Positions 16,536 through 23,090 of a stretch of DNA of 64,000 nucleotides are shown here, piece after piece. This DNA is from CAZVVT01 sp964630595. Its GTDB lineage: Bacteria > Chlamydiota > Chlamydiia > Chlamydiales > VFKH01. The position numbers and the translations under genes were made by a program. The number at the start of each line of letters is the position of its first letter. Position 1 is the stretch's first letter. Under the pieces are notes generated by a model. The model was not told where the DNA came from, did not search any database, and saw only the letters and a program-made list of their open reading frames with translations. The stretch covers positions 434,001-498,000 of the forward strand of contig CAZVVT010000001.1 in NCBI GenBank assembly GCA_964630595.1. The letters are read 5' to 3'.

Positions 16536-17012
16536 ATGGCGCAAATGGATCTAGAGAATTTAATTGAAACAGCTCTGCAGAAGATTGGCGGAAATAACAT
16601 TAACGCTCTGTGTCGGTTCATCCCGAACGAAGAGGGCTACTGTTTACATCACTTTACGTTGCACAAACTAAAGAGACGCAATCCCCCTGCTTTGGTGGCA
16701 ATGTTGGAAAAATACATCTTGCATGTGGAAAAACCCAGCAAGCTCCAGCCCCAAAGAAGAGCCCCCCGCGGTAGCGGTACGCAGAAACACACCATCTCTC
16801 TCACGAGAGGCGATGTCTCCCGCATTGCGGAAATCTGCCGCAAGGAAGCCCCTGATATCTACCAGAAGCTCTCCCCAAGCCGCTCTCTGCCGAGAATCAA
16901 AAAAGAATTAATACGCTCCATCCAAAATGATGAGCTCAAAAAAGAACTTTGGGATGCCTTCGCGGATGCGGTGATGGCCAGCAAGGCCGCCTTCGCTACG
17001 GCTCGCGTATAA
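16536..17012 (+). CDS. Hypothetical basic, helical protein
   Basis: The likely start is MAQMDLENLIETAL at 16536, because a GAGG ribosome site lies 8 bases upstream; this gives 158 residues. A longer frame from a TTG at 16500 is less likely. The N-terminal half (ALQKIGGNNINALCRFIPNEEGYCLHHFTLHKLKRRNP) and the C-terminal half (LTRGDVSRIAEICRKEAPDIYQKLS, LIRSIQNDELKKELWDAFADAV) look like two helical modules joined by a basic linker (QPQRRAPRGSGTQ). There is no signal peptide or membrane segment. No family is recognised. It is followed by a hairpin with a T-run, so it may be monocistronic. Confidence 0.6.
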   Translation: MAQMDLENLIETALQKIGGNNINALCRFIPNEEGYCLHHFTLHKLKRRNPPALVAMLEKYILHVEKPSKLQPQRRAPRGSGTQKHTISLTRGDVSRIAEICRKEAPDIYQKLSPSRSLPRIKKELIRSIQNDELKKELWDAFADAVMASKAAFATARV

Positions 17013-17069
17013 TTTGAGGGCCGAATTTGACCCAAATTCCCCTTCGGCTGTAATCTATTCTCTTTAAAT

Positions 17070-17104
17070 GTGTCCGACTCTTAAGGGTCGGACACTTCTT
17101 TTTT
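17070..17104 (+). terminator. Intrinsic terminator between the hypothetical gene and the first nucleotide transporter
   Basis: GTGTCCGAC (17070-17078) pairs with GTCGGACAC (17087-17095) over an 8-nt loop and is followed by TTCTTTTTT. It ends the upstream gene. It lies only 20 bp before the transporter ATG, so it could instead act as a leader hairpin for that gene. Confidence 0.8.
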
Positions 17105-17124
17105 CACAAGGAACCAAAAACCCC

Positions 17125-18669
17125 ATGTCTAGCAAATCGCAAGAGTTTGGACGCTGGCGCTCTTTTTTCTGGCCGGTCCACGCTCATGAGCTGAAGAAAA
17201 TTCTTCCGATGCTCCTTATGTTTTTTTGTATCTCGTTCAACTACACAATCCTGCGCGATACGAAAGATGCTCTCGTAGTAACTGCCCCCGGTTCGGGTGC
17301 CGAAGCCATTCCCTTCATTAAGGTATGGTGTGTCGTGCCTGCGGCCGTGGTCTTTATGATCGTCTATGCCAAGTTGAGCAACATGCTCAGCAAGCAGGCG
17401 CTCTTCTACGCGACAACAATTCCCTTTCTCCTCTTTTTCGCTCTCTTTGCGTTGGTCTTTTATCCCGCAAAAGATGCCCTTCATCCCACAGACTTAGCAG
17501 ACCGTTTGCAAGCAGTCCTTCCTCAAGGTTTGGGCGGCTTAGTAGCGATTTTCCGTAACTGGATCTACGCCGTGTTCTACGTCTTGGCAGAACTCTGGGG
17601 TTCTGTGATGCTCTCTCTGCTCTTCTGGGGCTTTGCCAACGACATCACACGCGTTTCGGAAGCAAAGCGTTTCTACGCTCTCTTCGGTATCGGTGCGAAC
17701 CTGGCCTTGATGGTCTCCGGACCTGCCATCGTCTACGTCTCCGATATTAAGCGTAAACTACCCGTCGGCATTGATGCTTGGGGCGTTTCGATTAACTATC
17801 TCATGACGATGGTCGTCGTTGCCGGATTAGTCATTATGGCCACCTACTGGTGGATCAACAAGAACGTCTTGACCGACCCACGTTTCTACAATCCTGGCGA
17901 AGTCAAGAAGGCGAAGAAAGAAAAGCCCAAGATGAGTGTCATGGAAAGCTTCAAGTACCTCGCTCGTTCGAAGTACATCGCTTGCCTGGCTATTCTCGTC
18001 ATCGCCTACGGCGTATCCATCAACCTCGTCGAAGTGACTTGGAAGAGCCAACTCAAACTGCAATACCCCGACGCCAACGACTACAGCACATTCATGGGTA
18101 AATTCTCGTTCACAACGGGAATTGTCACCGTCTTTATGATGCTCTTCGTCGGTGGTAACGTCATCCGCCGTTTCGGCTGGGGCGTGGGCGCCATGATTAC
18201 TCCGGTTGTTTTGTTGATCACCGGGATCGCCTTCTTCGCCTTCGTTCTCTTTAGAGACAACTTGGCGGGCACCATTGCTGCTTTGGGCACCACTCCCCTC
18301 TTCTTAGCGGTGATTGTGGGTATGATCCAAAACATCATGAGTAAGTCGGCAAAGTACTCACTCTTTGATCCTACGAAGGAAATGGCCTACATTCCCCTCG
18401 ACCAGGAAGCGAAGGTAAAGGGTAAAGCGGCGATTGACGTAGTAGGTGCTCGTCTGGGTAAATCCGGCGGCTCGCTCGTTCAGCAAGGCCTGCTCCTCAT
18501 GTTTGGTACCATTGCAGCGATTACCCCCTATGTGGCGGTCGTCCTCTTTGCCATCATCGGTGCTTGGCTCATCGCTGCTCGCTCTCTGAGTAAGCAGTTC
18601 CACACTGTTTCGGCAGGTCATGATGCCCCTATGGGTCATGCAGTACCTCCGGTAGCAGAAAAAGGCTAA
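17125..18669 (+). CDS. NTT-family nucleotide transporter (ADP/ATP translocase), copy 1
   Basis: NTT proteins exchange host ATP for ADP or import nucleotides in intracellular bacteria and plastids. The 514-residue protein starts MSSKSQEFGRWRSFFWPVH, after an AAGGAA ribosome site. It has the family core motifs FNYTILRDTKDALVVTAPGS, AELWGSVMLSLLFWGFAND, KNVLTDPRFYNP, YPDANDYSTFMGKFS and KYSLFDPTKEMAYIPLD, plus about 11-12 hydrophobic helices. The last motif continues into KGKAAIDVVGARLGKSGGS, as in ATP/ADP antiporters. A second copy follows directly, each with its own terminator upstream. Which copy is the ATP/ADP antiporter and which imports other nucleotides cannot be told from sequence by eye. 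Confidence 0.93.
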   Translation: MSSKSQEFGRWRSFFWPVHAHELKKILPMLLMFFCISFNYTILRDTKDALVVTAPGSGAEAIPFIKVWCVVPAAVVFMIVYAKLSNMLSKQALFYATTIPFLLFFALFALVFYPAKDALHPTDLADRLQAVLPQGLGGLVAIFRNWIYAVFYVLAELWGSVMLSLLFWGFANDITRVSEAKRFYALFGIGANLALMVSGPAIVYVSDIKRKLPVGIDAWGVSINYLMTMVVVAGLVIMATYWWINKNVLTDPRFYNPGEVKKAKKEKPKMSVMESFKYLARSKYIACLAILVIAYGVSINLVEVTWKSQLKLQYPDANDYSTFMGKFSFTTGIVTVFMMLFVGGNVIRRFGWGVGAMITPVVLLITGIAFFAFVLFRDNLAGTIAALGTTPLFLAVIVGMIQNIMSKSAKYSLFDPTKEMAYIPLDQEAKVKGKAAIDVVGARLGKSGGSLVQQGLLLMFGTIAAITPYVAVVLFAIIGAWLIAARSLSKQFHTVSAGHDAPMGHAVPPVAEKG

Positions 18670-18696
18670 CTAATAATTTAGTTTAATGTCTTGACA

Positions 18697-18733
18697 CCCC
18701 CATTCTTGGTAACGAGAATGGGGGTTTCTTTTT
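18697..18733 (+). terminator. Intrinsic terminator between the two nucleotide transporters
   Basis: CCCCCATTCT (18697-18706) and AGAATGGGGG (18715-18724) form a perfect 10-bp stem with an 8-nt loop, followed by TTTCTTTTT. It separates the two transporter transcripts and lies 13 bp before the second start. Confidence 0.92.
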
Positions 18734-18745
18734 GGGAACAAAACG

Positions 18746-20212
18746 ATGCAACCGCATTTCAGCAAACTCCGCTCTTTCTTCTGGCCTGTTCATAGCCACG
18801 AACTGCGCAAGGTGCTGCCCATGCTGCTCATGTTCTTTTTTATCACCTTTAACTACACGATCCTACGTGACGCAAAAGACACTCTTTTAATCACCGCTCC
18901 CGGATCGGGTGCTGAAGTGATCCCTTTCCTCAAGCTCTGGCTCGTTCTGCCTGCAGCTGTCCTCTTCATGCTGCTCTATGCCGAGATGAGCAACATCCTT
19001 TCCCGTCCGGCACTCTTTTATTCGACCCTCTTTCCCTTCCTGATCTTCTTCGGCATCTTCGGATTCGTCCTCTACCCTTTGCGCGACTCACTGCATCCTC
19101 ATGAAAGTGGGCAGTGGCTCAGCTCCCTACTCCCCCAAGGACTCAGTGGTCTTGTGGCCATCTGGCGCAACTGGAGCTTTGCTCTCTTCTACGTCTTTGC
19201 CGAGCTCTGGGGCTCCGTCATGCTCTCGCTCGTCTTCTGGGGTTTTGCCAACCAGATCACAAAAGTAGGTGAAGCCAAGCGGTTCTATAACTTCTTCGGC
19301 CTCGGCGGCAACATCGCCCCCGCCTTTGCCGGTCCGCTCACGGTCTTTCTCTCTAACTTAAGCCCCAGCATGTCCACAGGCTACGGCACCACCATTCGCT
19401 TTATCTGCGGCACCTCCATCATCGTCGGTCTCTGCATCGCAGGCTGCTACTGGTGGATGACGCGCAACGTACTCACCGACCCCCTGCTCTACAAAGAAAA
19501 CCCCCACAAACCGAACAAACCCAAACTGGGACTCAAAGAAAGTTTCCGCGTCCTGTCCCGCTCTAAGTACTTGGGCTGCATCGCCATCCTCGTGATCACT
19601 TACGGCATTGCAATGAACCTGATTGAGGTGAACTGGAAGAGCCAGGTGCGCATGCAGTACCCCGACGCCAACGACTACGCGCGCTTCATGGGCCACTTTT
19701 CGACCTGGACGGGCATTGCCTCTTTCATCATGGTCTTCTTAGTTGGCGGTAACGTCATCCGCCGCTTCGGCTGGGACACCGCTGCCCTCGTCACCCCCAT
19801 TGTACTTCTCGTCACCAGTATCTGTTTTTTCGCCTTCGTTCTCTTCCAAAACGAGCTGACCTCACTCACCCTTCTCTTCGGCACCTCGCCCCTGATGCTG
19901 GCGGTCATCTTCGGCGCCATCCAAAACATCATGAGCAAGTCGACCAAGTACTCCCTCTTTGACCCCACCAAAGAGATGGCCTACATTCCGCTCGATGAGG
20001 AGTCCAAAGTAAAAGGTAAAGCCGCCATTGACGTGGTTGGCAGCCGCTTCGGCAAATCGGGTGGCGCCTTCATCCAGCAAGGGCTCCTGCTCGGCTTCGG
20101 CACTGTCACCGCCATCACTCCGTACGTTGCTTCCACCATGTTCTTCGTCATCGCCGCCTGGGTCTTCGCCGCCCGCTCCCTCGGCCGTCAATTCGCTAGC
20201 AAAACAACGTAA
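18746..20212 (+). CDS. NTT-family nucleotide transporter (ADP/ATP translocase), copy 2
   Basis: The 488-residue protein is a close paralogue of the preceding gene: MQPHFSKLRSFFWPVHSHEL, FNYTILRDAKDTLLITAPGS, AELWGSVMLSLVFWGFANQ, YPDANDYARFMGHFS and KYSLFDPTKEMAYIPLD are shared almost word for word. Differences concentrate in the loop after the seventh helix (SNLSPSMSTGYGTTIRF against SDIKRKLPVGIDAWGV) and at the C-terminus, which lacks the His/Pro tail of copy 1. This looks like a tandem duplication. The strong identity over the core suggests both are energy-type ATP/ADP or closely related antiporters. The GNAT gene follows after 21 bp. Confidence 0.93.
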   Translation: MQPHFSKLRSFFWPVHSHELRKVLPMLLMFFFITFNYTILRDAKDTLLITAPGSGAEVIPFLKLWLVLPAAVLFMLLYAEMSNILSRPALFYSTLFPFLIFFGIFGFVLYPLRDSLHPHESGQWLSSLLPQGLSGLVAIWRNWSFALFYVFAELWGSVMLSLVFWGFANQITKVGEAKRFYNFFGLGGNIAPAFAGPLTVFLSNLSPSMSTGYGTTIRFICGTSIIVGLCIAGCYWWMTRNVLTDPLLYKENPHKPNKPKLGLKESFRVLSRSKYLGCIAILVITYGIAMNLIEVNWKSQVRMQYPDANDYARFMGHFSTWTGIASFIMVFLVGGNVIRRFGWDTAALVTPIVLLVTSICFFAFVLFQNELTSLTLLFGTSPLMLAVIFGAIQNIMSKSTKYSLFDPTKEMAYIPLDEESKVKGKAAIDVVGSRFGKSGGAFIQQGLLLGFGTVTAITPYVASTMFFVIAAWVFAARSLGRQFASKTT

Positions 20213-20233
20213 AGTCCTGCTAGAACCACCCCT

Positions 20234-20800
20234 ATGGCAGCCGTAGGTCCCAAACCACCCTCTGATGAAGAAAAGCCCGCTATTCGCTATGAAACACCTC
20301 TTACCGACGAGGCTGTGAGAGTAGCGCAAGCCGCCATTCCTGCCATTCACGCTTCTGTGAGCTGGACTCGTTATGATGCCACCATACGTGGCGCACTCTC
20401 CTATGAGCCTGAATCATTTATTATTGCCAAAGAAGAGGGACGCACGATCGGGTATATTCTATCCCAGAATAGAGGCCGAACTTGGACAGTAGAGTATATT
20501 GCTGTAACCGCTGAAAAGGCCACTCGTGGAGTGGGAAGCGAACTTATGCTGCGTACCATGAAAAAGGCGAAGAAGGCGGGTGCCTTAGTTGTCGTCGCCC
20601 ACTTCCGCGGCAACAAGCCCAACCTTCAGAAGTTCTACGGAAGTCTGGGAGACAAAGCGCGCGCCCGTCATCTCGTCATTTCCACCACCATTGAAGACAC
20701 GGGGACTACTTACCAAAATGACGATCCACGGCACGAAGTGCGCTACACCATCGACCCGTCAGAGGAACCTCCACCAGAGGAAGGTAAAGCCTCTAAGTGA
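20234..20800 (+). CDS. GNAT-family N-acetyltransferase
   Basis: The 188-residue protein carries an acetyltransferase core: the beta strand WTVEYIAVTAE, then the acetyl-CoA loop KATRGVGSELML (R-G-x-G-x type) and the helix RTMKKAKKAGA. The motif B region HFRGNKPNLQKFYGSLG contains the N-x-x-x-x-x-F-Y pattern of the family. An N-terminal extension of about 25 residues and a Pro/Glu-rich C-terminus surround it. The substrate cannot be told. It lies 21 bp after the second transporter and may be read from its transcript. Its last 58 bases overlap the end of the convergent cupin-like gene, so one of the two C-termini is constrained by the other. Confidence 0.8.
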   Translation: MAAVGPKPPSDEEKPAIRYETPLTDEAVRVAQAAIPAIHASVSWTRYDATIRGALSYEPESFIIAKEEGRTIGYILSQNRGRTWTVEYIAVTAEKATRGVGSELMLRTMKKAKKAGALVVVAHFRGNKPNLQKFYGSLGDKARARHLVISTTIEDTGTTYQNDDPRHEVRYTIDPSEEPPPEEGKASK

Positions 20801-21594
20801 TCTTTGAAGCGCACATCCACGAAAAGCTTTGCGGCAGTTCGCCATAAAACCGTGGAAAAGTCTTCGGAGGCTGTATATCCCATCACAAGATCACCAGTCA
20901 GACCCGCATCACAGTGGATCGCGCCCTTTCCCGTATAGACAGCTAAACCGTCGGGAATGCGAAACCCCGTCATAGAGAGTCGAGTTCCCTTCTTGTTCCA
21001 TCTAGCAAGTAGATAGCAACCGCCCCCTTTTACCGATTGGTGATAGTGCGGTTGGTCATGATGGTACTCTAGATACATCTTCCCATCTTTCGACATAGCG
21101 GGGAAATAGTCTTCGCCCACAGACATCCTCCATAGAGGAAAAAGAGGGGTTGGAAAACGCACCACCTCACCTTTACGAATGAGCTTCGCACCATAATAGG
21201 CAAGTGACGACTCCGTCGCTTCTATACAAGGAATATCCACCGACTCTCTAGACAACTGCAAACAGCCATTGCCTCCTAAAGCATTATCACCTGCTCCAGA
21301 AGAAATGATTGTCTTATCCCACACAGCAGCAACTTTGCACCGTATGGGTTTCTCTATCTCTTTAGAATCCCGGATCGCCTCTTCAAGATCTACTCCAGCA
21401 AGCGCTGAAGGCACCAGGCGATGGCCATCGAATTGATAGGCAATATCTCCTCGAATAACACTCTCCAAGTCCAGCGTCTTCATGTGCTGCCCCGGCTCTC
21501 CTCGATCCACAAACATCGAAGCCACCAGACTTGGTGAATAACTCGGTAGAGCTTCACAAGCTCTTTGGATCGGACTCAGTGTGCATGCTGCCAT
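20743..21594 (-). CDS. Cupin-like protein under BlaI-type operator control
   Basis: The 283-residue protein has no signal peptide. It contains a dense histidine patch, YHHDQPHYHQ (H178, H179, H183, H185), followed by a GGGCYLLARW strand, FRIPDGLAVYTGKGAIHCDAG and TGDLVMGYT. The order H-x(n)-H, G-rich turn, I-P-x-G and late H resembles the two metal-binding motifs of a cupin barrel, so it may be a metal enzyme or a small-molecule binding protein; I do not recognise the family. An AAGGAG ribosome site precedes the ATG. A 16-bp BlaI/MecI-type palindrome lies 12 bp upstream, between this gene and blaR1, which marks it as a probable target of the repressor encoded two genes upstream. Confidence 0.7.
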   Translation of the reverse strand: MAACTLSPIQRACEALPSYSPSLVASMFVDRGEPGQHMKTLDLESVIRGDIAYQFDGHRLVPSALAGVDLEEAIRDSKEIEKPIRCKVAAVWDKTIISSGAGDNALGGNGCLQLSRESVDIPCIEATESSLAYYGAKLIRKGEVVRFPTPLFPLWRMSVGEDYFPAMSKDGKMYLEYHHDQPHYHQSVKGGGCYLLARWNKKGTRLSMTGFRIPDGLAVYTGKGAIHCDAGLTGDLVMGYTASEDFSTVLWRTAAKLFVDVRFKDHLEALPSSGGGSSDGSMV

Positions 21595-21606
21595 ATACTT
21601 CTCCTT

Positions 21607-21622
21607 TACTACACTTGTAGTA
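21607..21622. promoter_or_regulatory. BlaI/MecI-type operator upstream of the cupin-like gene
   Basis: TACTACACTTGTAGTA is two perfect 7-bp arms around a 2-bp centre. It fits the TACA/TGTA dyad bound by BlaI/MecI repressors and differs from the operator at 23049 by one base. A tentative minus-strand promoter, TTGTTA (21647-21642) and AATACT (about 21624-21619), would put it over the -10 region. Confidence 0.85.
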
Positions 21623-21640
21623 TTTAAAAATAAAAAAACT

Positions 21641-22639
21641 CTAACAAACCCAAAACACCACCAGCGCCAATGAACTGATGATCGCTCCGATCACCGCAGT
21701 TAGCGTCAACTTCATCGAGTCGTCACGCAACAGAATCGCAAAGCGTTTCACTAAAAAGTGATTGCGCGTTGCAAGATGACAGAAAGCTTCCTCTTCTTGG
21801 TGCGGCTGCTGCACCATTTTCAGGATTGCAGAGGCCAGTGCGTGATGATCCAAAACTTCTGCATCAGAAGCTAGCTCCTGCTCCCCTTCTAATCGGTCAA
21901 GCCACCACTTCGTAGGAATCCACCAAAAAACACTTGTGATCACACGAGATAAAAGCTTGGCTAAAGGGTCCTTCCAGCGCACGTGAGCCAATTCATGACC
22001 AATCACTGCTTCCAGCTCTTCTTGCGATAGATGCTTGAGCGCTGTTTCCGAGAGTACAATTTTCCGCTCGCGAGTGGCGAAAGGCATTTGTGTCTTGTTT
22101 GAAACGAGCACTTTTACGCGGGATACATCGATCTGCTGCCATAATTTCCCACTCACCATTCCCTGAGCGATCGGTGTTGCCGTCAAACAAATGGTATTCA
22201 GCTGTTTGATCGCCCAGAAACAGTTGAGAAGTCTTTTCGTTAAAAGAGCTGCCGATACCACTGCGACAATCCCCACAATGGCTTGCAGCAGTCCCTCCGA
22301 TATATGATGCGATAAAACGCTCGCCAAAGGAGCTCTCGCATTCACGACAATGCCTTCTGTTATCGATAGTGGAAGAGCTTTCACAATGGCTTCCTCAATC
22401 AAAAACTGACAACTGAAGGGGTTGAAGTTTGTGAAAAAATTCCAGTTAGAGAATTTGTACAAAAGCAGATCGAGCGGAAGCTTCATGATGGGCAAGAGAC
22501 GGCAGAGCACTCTCAATCGCGGATTTTTGACACGAAAAAGACTCAGCCCGCCCTCAATCAACAGTGCCGTAACACTGAAGACTAAGAGACTGCTTACAAA
22601 GAAGTGCGAGATCTGTAGAAACGTACTGCTTGCGCTCAT
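21641..22639 (-). CDS. blaR1: BlaR1-like M56-family membrane metalloprotease without sensor domain
   Basis: The 332-residue protein has three N-terminal hydrophobic segments. A cytoplasmic zinc protease domain with HELAHVRWKDPLAKLLSRV follows; the third ligand Glu is in LEGEQELASDAE. It ends with a hydrophobic segment close to the C-terminus (LTAVIGAIISSLALVVFWVC). The strand MPFATRERKIVLSE before HELAH is also typical of M56 peptidases. BlaR1/MecR1 senses beta-lactams through an extra penicillin-binding domain after the last helix; here that domain is absent, so the signal must enter another way. Its start overlaps blaI by 4 bp. By analogy it would inactivate BlaI when triggered. Confidence 0.88.
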   Translation of the reverse strand: MSASSTFLQISHFFVSSLLVFSVTALLIEGGLSLFRVKNPRLRVLCRLLPIMKLPLDLLLYKFSNWNFFTNFNPFSCQFLIEEAIVKALPLSITEGIVVNARAPLASVLSHHISEGLLQAIVGIVAVVSAALLTKRLLNCFWAIKQLNTICLTATPIAQGMVSGKLWQQIDVSRVKVLVSNKTQMPFATRERKIVLSETALKHLSQEELEAVIGHELAHVRWKDPLAKLLSRVITSVFWWIPTKWWLDRLEGEQELASDAEVLDHHALASAILKMVQQPHQEEEAFCHLATRNHFLVKRFAILLRDDSMKLTLTAVIGAIISSLALVVFWVC

Positions 22640-23019
22640 CCTCTATCCTTTCGCTTCTGTTTTGCCTCTGCAATCATCTTCTGCATTTGGTCGAGCTCTT
22701 CCTCGGTCAACTCATCTGCTCCATCGAGAAGACAGCTCACTACTTCTGCGGGTTTGAACCCAAACAGCTTCTTTTTTAAAACCTTGATGAAGGAGGGGAA
22801 GGTGCCCTCAGATTGCACAATCCAATAGGTGCATCTAAGGCCATTGCGCTCTCGTGCGAGCTCTTTCTTCTGCACAAGACGATTCATGACCGTTAAAATG
22901 GTGGTGTACTTATCTTTGCCACCCAGAGCACGATGCATATCCATGACGGTCCATTTTTTGCCGTCAGAAAGCATCTTCAGTACACTCAGTTCTAACTCAC
23001 CAAAACCGCGTTTCACCAT
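22636..23019 (-). CDS. blaI: BlaI/MecI-family transcriptional repressor
   Basis: The 127-residue protein matches BlaI/MecI/CopY repressors along its length. It has a winged helix with LSVLKMLSDGKKWTVMDMHRAL and KYTTILTVMNRLVQKKELARE, then a wing (RCTYWIVQ). The C-terminal dimerisation helices include VVSCLLDGADELTEEELDQM. A GAGAGGG ribosome site precedes the ATG. The gene is first in a blaI-blaR1 pair, followed by the cupin-like gene. Its own promoter contains the operator TACTACAGTTGTAGTA in the spacer, so autorepression is expected. In Gram-positives such repressors control beta-lactamase or copper genes; no such gene lies nearby, so the controlled response is unknown. Confidence 0.9.
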   Translation of the reverse strand: MVKRGFGELELSVLKMLSDGKKWTVMDMHRALGGKDKYTTILTVMNRLVQKKELARERNGLRCTYWIVQSEGTFPSFIKVLKKKLFGFKPAEVVSCLLDGADELTEEELDQMQKMIAEAKQKRKDRG

Positions 23020-23044
23020 ATCCCTCTCACTTGATTAGGGAACG

Positions 23045-23073
23045 ATTGTACTACAGTTGTAGTAAATTGGCAA
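23045..23073 (-). promoter_or_regulatory. Promoter of the blaI-blaR1 operon
   Basis: On the minus strand TTGCCA (23073-23068) and TACAAT (23050-23045) are separated by exactly 17 nt. They match the sigma-70-type consensus at 4/6 and 5/6. The BlaI-type operator fills most of the spacer and overlaps the -10 box, so repressor binding would block RNA polymerase. Confidence 0.8.
23049..23064. promoter_or_regulatory. BlaI/MecI-type operator in the blaI promoter
   Basis: TACTACAGTTGTAGTA has two perfect 7-bp arms around a 2-bp centre and contains the BlaI/MecI dyad TACA/TGTA. It is identical to the site at 21607 except at one central base. It overlaps the -10 hexamer of the blaI promoter. Confidence 0.88.
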
Positions 23074-23090
23074 GTTTTATACGTATTTGC

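Noticed and set aside
17023..17039. Inverted repeat GAATTTG-N3-CAAATTC after the hypothetical gene
   Set aside because: Short and AT-rich with no T-run; the stronger terminator follows at 17070.
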